DNA from: Collinsella aerofaciens
Lineage (GTDB): Bacteria; Actinomycetota; Coriobacteriia; Coriobacteriales; Coriobacteriaceae
Length of the DNA stretch: 64,000 nt
Direction: 5' to 3'
NCBI RefSeq assembly: GCF_902364945.1
Contig: NZ_CABJFS010000003.1
Span: 186,001-250,000 of the forward strand
Shown piece by piece: positions 34,302 through 41,973 of this stretch. A program made the position numbers and the translations under genes. The notes beneath the pieces are model-generated. The model saw nothing but the letters and a program-made list of their open reading frames with translations, ran no database searches and was not told the origin of the DNA. Every line of letters starts with the position of its first letter. Within the stretch, counting starts at the first letter, position 1.

Positions 34302-34855
34302 GGCTGTTTCCTTTCGCCCTTGGTAGCTAGTTAGAACATCGGTCAGTTGCAAGTCATTTCGAGGTCAAAAAACCGTGCAATATCAGGTTAAATAGCAAAA
34401 AGCAGCACAGCATGCTCTAGAAACATGCGTTTATATAGTGCTAAAACCCAACGACCTCAAAATGACTCTGTTGGGGCATTTCACCCCATACGAACAGAGA
34501 CGATTGTTATCGTCGTCGGGAAATTGCGCGCTGGCGTCGGATGGCATTATCTGCAGTGGTGATGATCTTTACGAACTGCATCTGCCTCTCCTTTCACCTA
34601 TCGCCGGGCGCAATTCTAATATCGTAAACGGTACCTTTTCTTCGGTAAGCGGTTGTATTTCCGTCTCCGTTTTCGATGGTCGCTATATTACGCTAAAGTG
34701 CCCGCAGCACAAGCGACAAATTCAAATTTCTGAAAAGTTTTTTCATTACTTTGTGAAGCGTGGTGCAAATACGCTCCGTTCCTGCGACAATACGCTCAGT
34801 TACTGGTTGATGGTTATAACGTCTGAAACAATTTCGAAACGAAAGGCGCGCTTTT
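34302..34855. other. 554-bp region upstream of the HAD phosphatase and argG
   Basis: AT-richer than the surrounding genes. It carries the argG promoter on the left. A rightward open frame runs 34438-34896 without a ribosome site (listed separately). Short inverted repeats are present but nothing I can name. Confidence 0.4.
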
Positions 34856-34896
34856 ATGCAAACTTACGAATCGGACACCAATATCGGAAGCATTAA
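34438..34896 (+). CDS. Doubtful hypothetical ORF
   Basis: 152 codons from a TTG-like or internal start, no Shine-Dalgarno, lower GC and codon choice unlike the neighbours, and it overlaps the start of the HAD gene by 41 bp. The product (NCALASDGIICSGDDLYELHLPLL, split: CALASDGIICSGDD) matches nothing I recognise. It may be a decayed gene or a chance frame in an unusually gene-poor stretch. Confidence 0.2.
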   Translation: MLKPNDLKMTLLGHFTPYEQRRLLSSSGNCALASDGIICSGDDLYELHLPLLSPIAGRNSNIVNGTFSSVSGCISVSVFDGRYITLKCPQHKRQIQISEKFFHYFVKRGANTLRSCDNTLSYWLMVITSETISKRKARFYANLRIGHQYRKH

Positions 34897-35683
34897 GATT
34901 CTCGCCGTCGACATGGACAAGACGCTGCTCACCGACAAGCGCGTGTTGCCGCAGGGTCTTGATGAGCGCCTGGACAAGCTCGCCGACGCAGGCATTGTAT
35001 TCTGCCCCGCCAGCGGACGCCCCGCCCCCAAACTCGAGGAAATGTTCGAGAGCATTAAGAACCGCCTTGCTTTTTGTCCCGACAACGGAGCCTGCGTCAT
35101 CTATCGCGGCAGCTATATCTATAAGAGCAACATCGATGTGGCGCTGTATCAGCAGGTGCTCGCCCGTGCCTCGGAGGACCCGCGTGCCGTTCCCGTCTTG
35201 TGCTGCTACGACGAGTTCTATGTGCTCGCCCGCGACCATCAGTACCACGACGAGATCAGCGTGTACTACAACACGATCAACTACGTCGATAGCTTTGAGG
35301 GCCTTGATATCGAGTCCAACAAGATTTCGATCTTCTTCCCCGCCTACGATGCCGAGCCAGCGTTTCGCGAGGACTACAGCCCCGAGTTCTCGGACAAGCT
35401 CTACGTCACCAACGCCGGGCGCGAGTGGATCGACTTCATGAACCTGGGCGTCGACAAGGGGTCGGGCATCGCGCACCTGTGCGACCACCTGGGCATCGAT
35501 ATCGCCGACGCCGCCGCCGTGGGCGACACCTACAACGATATTCCCATGCTCGAGCGCGTCGGGCATAGCTTTATCGTGGACAATGCCGAGGAGCACATGA
35601 ACGCGCATGCCAAGTGGCGCATTCCGAGCAACAACGACGGGGGCGTACTGACGCTCATCGACGCCATCCTGGCGGCTCGGTAA
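34856..35683 (+). CDS. HAD-superfamily Cof-type phosphatase
   Basis: 275 residues. Motif I is ILAVDMDKTLLTDKRVLP (Asp nucleophile near residue 18), motif II is IVFCPASGRP, and the C-terminal motif is DKGSGIAHLCDHLGI followed by AAAVGDTYNDIPMLE, the exact layout of Cof/YidA C2-capped phosphatases acting on sugar phosphates or cofactors. The ATG at 34856 has GAAAGG upstream. A 130-bp palindrome and a terminator follow. Confidence 0.86.
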   Translation: MQTYESDTNIGSIKILAVDMDKTLLTDKRVLPQGLDERLDKLADAGIVFCPASGRPAPKLEEMFESIKNRLAFCPDNGACVIYRGSYIYKSNIDVALYQQVLARASEDPRAVPVLCCYDEFYVLARDHQYHDEISVYYNTINYVDSFEGLDIESNKISIFFPAYDAEPAFREDYSPEFSDKLYVTNAGREWIDFMNLGVDKGSGIAHLCDHLGIDIADAAAVGDTYNDIPMLERVGHSFIVDNAEEHMNAHAKWRIPSNNDGGVLTLIDAILAAR

Positions 35684-35694
35684 CGTGGCTCGTC

Positions 35695-35824
35695 GGACCT
35701 GGCCGGGCGGCGCGGATTAGTTTTTCGTTCGGTCAGGTCCTGGGCTCGCTCGGAAAGCACATTAAGTGCTTTCCGGCTCGTGCGGAATCTACGAAAAACT
35801 AATCCGCGCCGCCCGGCCAGGTCC
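35695..35824. repeat. 130-bp palindrome with 34-bp perfect arms
   Basis: Arms 35695-35728 and 35791-35824 are exact reverse complements (start GGACCTGGCCGGGCGGCGCG, end TTTTTCGT). The 62-bp interior has its own hairpin CGGAAAGCAC-ATTAA-GTGCTTTCCG (35751-35775). It starts 11 bp after the HAD gene stop. Too long and too perfect for a simple terminator. Confidence 0.92.
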
Positions 35825-35891
35825 TAGGTTTACTTTCCTGCCGCCAAGATGGCGTCTTGAGTGTCTAGATACTTAGCTGAAATGATTTGAG

Positions 35892-35928
35892 CAGAGGGGA
35901 GCCCCTTGTTGGAAGGGGCTCCCCTCTG
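35892..35928 (+). terminator. Strong terminator hairpin
   Basis: Perfect 16-bp stem CAGAGGGGAGCCCCTT / AAGGGGCTCCCCTCTG with a 5-nt loop, then TTTT. It can end the HAD-gene transcript and, in reverse, polA. Confidence 0.8.
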
Positions 35929-35940
35929 TTTTGGTTACTG

Positions 35941-35980
35941 TGGGACAAATTAATCAGTAGTGTTTGTCCCAAATCTTAAG
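35941..35980. repeat. 40-bp element, family B copy 2
   Basis: TGGGACAAATTAATCAG, variable five bases, TTTGTCCCAAATCTTAAG. Same as the copy at 23749 except for four central changes. It lies past the 3' end of polA. Confidence 0.85.
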
Positions 35981-36028
35981 TATGTGGGGGCTTGCGTCTT
36001 GGGCGAGCTTGCCTTACGGAGTGCTTCC

Positions 36029-38770
36029 CTATTTCGCGTCGGCCCAGGTTATGCCGGTGCTGGCTTCGGCGATCAACGGTACGCGGAGGTCTACTACGTG
36101 TTCCATGACGTCGCGGACCATGGCGGTGAGGCGCTCGACTTCGTCGACGGGGCACTCAAAGTCCAGTTCGTCGTGTACCTGCAGGATCATGTGGGCGGCA
36201 AAGCCTTCTTCCAAGCGACGGCTTACGCGGGCCATGGCGATCTTGATGATGTCGGCGGCGGTGCCCTGCATGGGGTGGTTCATGGCCGTGCGCTCACCAA
36301 AGCCGCGGAGCTGTGGGTTTTTGGCCTTGAGCTCGGGAATATGGCGTCTGCGGCCATACATGGTCTCGGCATAGCCCGTCTGCTTGGCTCGCGCCACCAC
36401 ATTGTCGAGGAACGTGCGCACACCCGGGTAGGCCTCGTAGTAGCGATCGATCATATCGCGCGCCTCGGCCATCGAGATGTGCAGCGACTGCGACAGACCA
36501 TAGGCCTGCTGACCGTACACGATGCCAAAGTTCACGGCCTTGGCGCGGCTACGCAGGTCGGGTGTCACCTCGGACACCGGCACGCCAAATACGCGCGCGG
36601 CCGTCTCGGCATGGAAGTCCTCGCCCTCGTTGAAGGCGCGCACCAGGTGCTCGTCACCCGAAAGATGCGCGAGCAGGCGCAGCTCGATCTGCGAGTAGTC
36701 CACCGCCAAAAAGACGCTGCCCTCGCCCGCCGAGAACGCCGTCTTGACGGTACGCCCCAGCTCCGAGCGCGTCGGAATGTTTTGCAGATTGGGGTCGCTC
36801 GAAGACAAACGCCCCGTCGCGGTGATGGTCTGGTTGTACGTGGTGTGCACACGCCCGTCACCACGGCGCAGCGGGCCCAGCGTGTCCAGATAGGTCGACT
36901 TAATCTTGGACTTCTCACGCCAGTCCAAAATCAGGCGCACGATCTCGTGGTCGCGGGCAAGGTCGCTCAGCACCTTGGCGTTGGTCGAATAGTAGCCGCG
37001 CTTGGTCTTTTTGAGGCCCTTGGTCGGAAGTCCCATAACATCAAACAGCACGTGCGAGAGTTGCATGGGGCTGCCGATGTTAAAGGTCTCGTCGCCGGCC
37101 AGGTCGCGAATGCTGCGCTCGACATCGGCAATCTGGGTCGCCAGGCCCTCGGACAGACTGTGCAGGCGGTCGGGGTCCACGAGCATGCCCGCGCGCTCCA
37201 TCTTGGCAAGCACCGGCACGAGCGGCATCTCGATCCCATCGAACACGTTGGCGGCGTTCTCGCGGGCCATGCGGTCACGCAGCGGTGCAACCAGCGCCAG
37301 CGTCAAGGCCGCCGTGCGAGCGGCGGGCGCAGGAGCGTCCTCGCCAGCACCCTCTGCGCCGCGCGCCGCAGGCAGCGCCATCTGCAGATACGTATCGGCC
37401 AGATACACCTCGTCAAACTCGGAGCGGTCGGAATCCAACAGGTAGGCGGCAACAACGGTATCGAAGATGCGCGTGGAATCGACTGCCAGCGGATCCATGA
37501 GCTCGAGCTCAGAAGAATCGATGGGCGAAAGCTCATGCAGAAGCGCCTTCATATCCGGGCTCGCCACACGGCCTTCCATAAACAGACGCGCGAGCACGCC
37601 GGCAATCACGCCGTGGGCGAAGTTGAAGCCCTCAACCTCAGCCGCCGCACCGCTGTCGCCCTCCTCGAGCGCAAACAGGCCCTTGGACGTCGCCAACCAC
37701 AGCGTGCGCGTCAGCCCAAAGAGCGCGCCCTCTTCCTTGTCATCGTCCACCACGGCGGCGACCCACTCGCCGGCATCAATCACGCGGGAGACCTCAGCCG
37801 CAACGGCACCAAGCGCGCCAGCATCGCCGGCGGCTGCGCGCAAAACGGCGGGGATCTCAAACGTGCTGGCAGCTGCCCCGCCCTCGCCGCCGATCAGCGC
37901 CAAGAAACGGTTCTGCATGGCGGTGATACCAAGCGTGCCCAGCGCCGCGGAAACCTCATCGGCGGAAAACGCCGGGAAGGACGTCGCCTCAAAATCGAGC
38001 TCAACGGGCGCATCGGTGCGGATGGTCGCCACCTTACGGCTCAGCAGCGCGTCGTCGATGTGTGCGCGCAGGTTTTCTCCCATCTTGCCCTTGACCTCGT
38101 CAGCATGCGCGATGACCTCGTCAAGGCTGCCGTACTGCGCGATGAGCGCACTCGCCTTTTTGGGGCCGATGCCCGGTACGCCGGGAATGTTGTCCGACGT
38201 ATCGCCCTTCAGACCGTAAAAATCGGGCACGAGCGCCGGCGTGATGCCGTGATACAGGTCGTCCACGCTCTCGGGCGTCATGATCGCCACGTCGGACAGG
38301 CCCTTGCGAGTCGAGACCACGTTGACGTGCTCGGTCACGAGCTGATACATGTCGCGGTCGCCGGTCACCAGCAGCATGTCGCAGCCGGCCTCCTCGCCCA
38401 GGCGCGCCATGGTTCCCAGGATATCGTCGCCTTCCCAGCCCTCGGACTGCAAAATGGGCACGTTGAGCGCGGCGAGCAGCTCCTTGATCATGGGGAACTG
38501 CGCGTGCAGGTCGGGGTCCATGGGCGGGCGCTGCGCCTTGTACTGCGGCAGCATCTCCATACGCACGCGCGGCTTGCCCTTGTCAAACGCCACGACAACG
38601 CCGTCGGGATTAAAGGCATCGATCATCTTGAGGAACATGTTCAGAAAACCAAAGATCGCGTTGGTGGGGCGACCGTCCGGCGCGTTCATGGTCGGCGGCA
38701 CGGCGTGGAAGGCGCGATGCATGAGCGAGTTGCCGTCGATGACGGCAAAGGTACGGCGCTTTTCAGACAT
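36029..38770 (-). CDS. polA: DNA polymerase I
   Basis: 913 residues. N-terminal 5'-3' exonuclease (1-300: VIDGNSLMHRAFHAVPP, VVVAFDKGKPRVR, GDRDMYQLV, GLKGDTSDNIPGVPGIGPKKA). The middle domain (about 320-500) keeps the place of the 3'-5' exonuclease but lacks the DxE motif (the region reads EWVAAVVDDDKEE), so proofreading is probably lost. The C-terminal polymerase domain has SSDPNLQNIPTRSELG, motif A VDYSQIELRLLAHLSGD, motif B RSRAKAVNFGIVYGQQAYGL and motif C QVHDELDFECP. It processes Okazaki fragments and fills repair gaps. The ATG at 38770 gives the canonical start. Confidence 0.95.
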   Translation of the reverse strand: MSEKRRTFAVIDGNSLMHRAFHAVPPTMNAPDGRPTNAIFGFLNMFLKMIDAFNPDGVVVAFDKGKPRVRMEMLPQYKAQRPPMDPDLHAQFPMIKELLAALNVPILQSEGWEGDDILGTMARLGEEAGCDMLLVTGDRDMYQLVTEHVNVVSTRKGLSDVAIMTPESVDDLYHGITPALVPDFYGLKGDTSDNIPGVPGIGPKKASALIAQYGSLDEVIAHADEVKGKMGENLRAHIDDALLSRKVATIRTDAPVELDFEATSFPAFSADEVSAALGTLGITAMQNRFLALIGGEGGAAASTFEIPAVLRAAAGDAGALGAVAAEVSRVIDAGEWVAAVVDDDKEEGALFGLTRTLWLATSKGLFALEEGDSGAAAEVEGFNFAHGVIAGVLARLFMEGRVASPDMKALLHELSPIDSSELELMDPLAVDSTRIFDTVVAAYLLDSDRSEFDEVYLADTYLQMALPAARGAEGAGEDAPAPAARTAALTLALVAPLRDRMARENAANVFDGIEMPLVPVLAKMERAGMLVDPDRLHSLSEGLATQIADVERSIRDLAGDETFNIGSPMQLSHVLFDVMGLPTKGLKKTKRGYYSTNAKVLSDLARDHEIVRLILDWREKSKIKSTYLDTLGPLRRGDGRVHTTYNQTITATGRLSSSDPNLQNIPTRSELGRTVKTAFSAGEGSVFLAVDYSQIELRLLAHLSGDEHLVRAFNEGEDFHAETAARVFGVPVSEVTPDLRSRAKAVNFGIVYGQQAYGLSQSLHISMAEARDMIDRYYEAYPGVRTFLDNVVARAKQTGYAETMYGRRRHIPELKAKNPQLRGFGERTAMNHPMQGTAADIIKIAMARVSRRLEEGFAAHMILQVHDELDFECPVDEVERLTAMVRDVMEHVVDLRVPLIAEASTGITWADAK

Positions 38771-38936
38771 ATTGAATACCTCGCTTTGGGCTGGGCACGG
38801 TTTGCTCACACCAGTTTACACGCTCCCCGCCCCGCGGCCACCGCACATCAGGCTTCCCTGCCGCCGCGGGCCCGCGCGTGATACGATGGCTCACGGTACA
38901 TCAACCAGCACGATCGATCCGAAAGGAGCCTGCGTC

Positions 38937-40334
38937 ATGGAGCGTCCCAGCGCATGGAAAAAGTACACGCCACAGCAGATCGAGGAGCTCGAGGAGCTTT
39001 GCCGCGGCTATAAGCAGTTTTTGAGTGAGAACAAGACCGAGCGCCTGTGCGTCAAGGCCGGTATCAAGATGGCCGAGGAGGCGGGCTACGTCAATCTGGA
39101 GACCGTGATCGCCGAGGGCCGCGCGCTCAAGGCAGGCGACAAGGTGTACGCCGCCAACCACGGCAAGGACCTCATGCTCGTCAACCTGGGCTGTGCCCCG
39201 CTTGAGCAGGGCTTTAACATCCTGGGCGCCCACATTGACTCGCCGCGCCTGGACCTCAAGCAGAACCCCGCCTTCGAGGCCGGCGACATGGCTTATCTCG
39301 ACACGCACTACTATGGCGGCGTCAAGAGCTACCACTGGGTCGCTTCCCCGCTCGCACTCGTGGGCGTCATCTGCAAAAAGGACGGCACCACCGTCGACAT
39401 CAACATCGGTGACAAGGCCGACGACCCGGTCTTTACCATCTCCGACCTGCTGATCCACCTCTCGAGCGAGCAGATGGCCAAGCCCGCCAAGGACGCCGTC
39501 GACGCCGAGATCCTCGACGTGATCGTGGGCGGCCGCCCCGTCAAGTTTGACGAGGACGACAAGGACGCTCCCAAGGAGCCCGTCAAGCAGATGTTCCTGG
39601 ATATCCTCAAGGAGCAGTACGACGTCGAGGAGGAGGACTTCCTCTCCGCCGAGATCGAGGTCGTGCCCGCCGGCCCCGCCCGTGACATGGGCCTCGACCG
39701 CTCCATGATTCTGGGCTATGGCCACGACGACCGTGTCTGCGCCTATCCGTCCATGCTCGCCCAGATCAACGTCGCCAACGTGGAGCGCACGAGTATCACG
39801 CTCATCGTCGACAAGGAGGAGATCGGCTCCGTGGGCGCCACCGGCATGACGAGCCGTTTCTTCGAGAACACCGTCGCCGAGATCATGACGCTCGCCGGCG
39901 AGAGCAGCCCGCTGGCCCTGCGCCGCGCACTCGCCCGCAGCCGCATGCTCTCCTCTGACGTGTCCGCCGGCTTCGACCCGGGCTACGCCGGCAAGTTCGA
40001 GACCAAGAACGCCGCCTTTATGGGTCGCGGCCTGTGCTTTAACAAATACACGGGCAGCCGTGGCAAGGGCGGCTCCAACGACGCCGACGCCGAGTACGTC
40101 GCTCTCATCCGCGACATCATGGACGAGGCAGGCGTGGACTTCCAGACCTGCGAGCTCGGCCGCGTCAACGCGGGTGGCGGCGGCACCATCGCCTACATCA
40201 TGGCCGAGTATGGCATGAACGTCATCGACTCCGGCGTTGCCGTCCTGTCCATGCACGCCCTGTGGGAGGTCGCCAACAAGGCCGATATCTACGAGGCCTA
40301 TCGCGGCTACAAGGCCTTCATCGAGCGCGCCTAA
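38937..40334 (+). CDS. M18 family metallo-aminopeptidase
   Basis: 465 residues. Metal-ligand motifs of the M18 family: GAHIDSPRLDLKQNP (His ligand), HYYGGVKSYHW, VDKEEIGSVGATGMTSRFFE (Glu-Glu catalytic/ligand pair) and GRVNAGGGGTIAYIMAEYGMNVIDSGV, with the final His in VLSMHALWE. It removes N-terminal residues, often acidic ones, in the cytoplasm. The ATG at 38937 has AAAGGAG upstream; the frame is open further back, antisense to polA, but that part is not coding. It is followed by a 69-bp palindrome. Confidence 0.9.
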   Translation: MERPSAWKKYTPQQIEELEELCRGYKQFLSENKTERLCVKAGIKMAEEAGYVNLETVIAEGRALKAGDKVYAANHGKDLMLVNLGCAPLEQGFNILGAHIDSPRLDLKQNPAFEAGDMAYLDTHYYGGVKSYHWVASPLALVGVICKKDGTTVDINIGDKADDPVFTISDLLIHLSSEQMAKPAKDAVDAEILDVIVGGRPVKFDEDDKDAPKEPVKQMFLDILKEQYDVEEEDFLSAEIEVVPAGPARDMGLDRSMILGYGHDDRVCAYPSMLAQINVANVERTSITLIVDKEEIGSVGATGMTSRFFENTVAEIMTLAGESSPLALRRALARSRMLSSDVSAGFDPGYAGKFETKNAAFMGRGLCFNKYTGSRGKGGSNDADAEYVALIRDIMDEAGVDFQTCELGRVNAGGGGTIAYIMAEYGMNVIDSGVAVLSMHALWEVANKADIYEAYRGYKAFIERA

Positions 40335-40346
40335 CCAACCCTTCAT

Positions 40347-40415
40347 CAGTTGCGGTGAAATACGGACTAAACTGGCCCATAAACGGCCAAAACAGGCCGT
40401 ATTCCACCGCAACTT
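40347..40415. repeat. 69-bp palindrome, family A copy 4
   Basis: Outer arms AGTTGCGGTGAAATACGG and the complement of CCGTATTCCACCGCAACT, with one mismatch plus further imperfect pairing inside. Its length (69 bp) equals the other three copies. It lies between the M18 gene and yaaA, whose ribosome site begins 12 bp further on. Confidence 0.8.
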
Positions 40416-40437
40416 CCTTTTTGGCAGAGGAGAGTCC

Positions 40438-41247
40438 ATGCTGCAGGTCATCATTTCGCCCGCCAAGCAGATGCGTGCGGCCCAAGATGCTTTTGAAGTC
40501 CTGGGCATTCCACCTTTTGCGCACGAGACGGCTCGCCTCCACCGCGCACTGCTAGATATCGAGCGGAATGAAGGCAGCGGAGGTCTGCAGGCGCTCTGGA
40601 ACGTGAGCGACAAACTGCTGGGGCCTTGCCTCAACACCCTGCATGAGTTTGGGCCCATCCTGAAAAACGGCGATCTCGACAATCCCGCACTCGCCCGTCA
40701 CCTCTCCCCTGCCGTCATGTCCTATCACGGCATTCAATACCAGAGCATGGCACCCGAGGTGATGGATTCCGCGCAGCTCGCATGGCTGCAAGACCATCTG
40801 TGGATCCTATCGGGCCTTTACGGATGCGTACGCCCCTTTCATGCCGTTGAACCGTATCGGCTGGAGATGGGCGCGAAGCTTGCCGTCGACGATGCCCGAG
40901 ACCTCTATGCGTTTTGGGGCGACAAGCTCGCACGGGCCATCGCTCCGGCAGGCTCCAACGCTACGATCGTCAACCTCGCCAGCGCGGAATACGCCAAAGC
41001 CGTTCTGCCCCGCCTCACCACCGATGCCACGGTCGTCACATGCCTCTTTGGCGAAGGCATCCGCAACGGCAAGCCCATCCAGCGCTCGACCGCCAGCAAA
41101 AAGGCACGCGGCTCCATGGTGCGCTGGATGGCAGAAAACAAGCTCGAGGATGTAAGCGGGCTCACCGCGTTCGACGTTGGTTATCGCCACTTTCCCGAGC
41201 TTTCAAATAAAAACACTTTGGTCTTCCTGAACGAACAGACCTTGTAG
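40438..41247 (+). CDS. yaaA: YaaA family peroxide-stress protein (DUF328)
   Basis: 269 residues. Characteristic motifs are MLQVIISPAKQM at the N-terminus, PAVMSYHGIQYQSM, ILSGLYGCVRPFHAVEPYRLEMG, NLASAEYAKAV and KKARGSMVRWM. YaaA lowers free iron and limits oxidative DNA damage in E. coli and binds DNA; its catalytic role is not known. The ATG at 40438 has GAGGAG upstream. Orphan gene; an anaerobe could use it after oxygen exposure. Confidence 0.88.
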   Translation: MLQVIISPAKQMRAAQDAFEVLGIPPFAHETARLHRALLDIERNEGSGGLQALWNVSDKLLGPCLNTLHEFGPILKNGDLDNPALARHLSPAVMSYHGIQYQSMAPEVMDSAQLAWLQDHLWILSGLYGCVRPFHAVEPYRLEMGAKLAVDDARDLYAFWGDKLARAIAPAGSNATIVNLASAEYAKAVLPRLTTDATVVTCLFGEGIRNGKPIQRSTASKKARGSMVRWMAENKLEDVSGLTAFDVGYRHFPELSNKNTLVFLNEQTL

Positions 41248-41287
41248 GATCACCGCTACCTTTGAATGTGCCGCCTAGGCACGGCGT

Positions 41288-41803
41288 CTATTCCGCCAAG
41301 CCGTCGGCTTTGGTAATTTCATTTGTCGAGCCGTCCTGATAGGTAATCTTGACATGCTCAACCTCGGACACCGCAACACCCGTCGGAGGCTCCAGGCGCC
41401 ATTCCGTCAGCGCAATGTCCATGGTCGTGGGAACGTCCCCCTGATCTTTGAGCTCGACCGACAGCGTCTTAAGCGACGCATCGAAGGTCACGCGCTCGAT
41501 CTCTTCACCAGGAATGGAGCCACCGCTCAGCTGCAGCTGCACAAACTCGTCGCGCGGATACCAATAGTCGCCCGGCGCGGCCACCGTGTTACCACCAGCG
41601 ACCTTCACCGTCATGATCGGCAGGGCATCGTCGGCCTCAAACTCCCAGGCAGCGCCGCCGCGACCACCATACGTCCAGATACAAAAGGCAATCACCAGCA
41701 CGGCAAGCACCGCAAAGCCAATCGCGACAAGGCCATGGTGCGCACGGCTTTCCTCGGCCGATACATCCCATTGCGTCTCTCGATATAGATGCTTGTCTTC
41801 CAT
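41288..41803 (-). CDS. Membrane-anchored hypothetical protein
   Basis: 171 residues: about 22 cytoplasmic residues, one membrane helix (LVAIGFAVLAVLVIAFCIWTY, about 25-45, slightly over the usual 20), and an external beta-rich domain (DDALPIMTVKVAGGNTV, VTFDASLKTLSVEL, IALTEWRL, VKITYQDGSTNEIT). I do not recognise the family. The ATG at 41803 has GGGGAGG upstream. It is divergent from the TPP riboswitch-thiC unit, with about 70 bp between them. Confidence 0.7.
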   Translation of the reverse strand: MEDKHLYRETQWDVSAEESRAHHGLVAIGFAVLAVLVIAFCIWTYGGRGGAAWEFEADDALPIMTVKVAGGNTVAAPGDYWYPRDEFVQLQLSGGSIPGEEIERVTFDASLKTLSVELKDQGDVPTTMDIALTEWRLEPPTGVAVSEVEHVKITYQDGSTNEITKADGLAE

Positions 41804-41874
41804 GTTCGCCTCCCCACAGGCACGCTCGTTGGCCCAATCGTACCCATTCAGGCTATACTTGAGCCCATGACATA

Positions 41875-41970
41875 ACGGGGAGCTTGCAGGACAAGACGAC
41901 AGGCTGAGATTGGGCGCGCCCGCCCTGACCCGCAAACCTGATATGGGTAATGCCAACGAAGGGAGCCGTG
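41875..41970 (+). promoter_or_regulatory. TPP riboswitch (THI element)
   Basis: About 96 nt. It shows ACGGGGAGCTTGCAGGACAAG (first arm; 20-nt core CGGGGAGCTTGCAGGACAAG), CAGGCTGAGAT and the closing CCTGATATGGGTAATGCC followed by AACGAAGGGAGCCGT. CTGAGA and the GATATGGGTAATGCC segment are diagnostic. The thiC ribosome site (GGGAG) lies in the last helix strand, so thiamine pyrophosphate binding would hide it and block translation. Confidence 0.95.
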
Positions 41971-41973
41971 CCA

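Noticed and set aside
35960..38881. A 973-codon open frame antisense to polA
   Set aside because: It mirrors polA's GC-rich third positions, has low-complexity Arg/His/Gly composition and matches nothing. Similar long antisense frames cover most genes here.
38349..38936. A long N-terminal extension of the M18 aminopeptidase
   Set aside because: The extension is antisense to polA. The ATG at 38937 has a perfect ribosome site and gives the family length.
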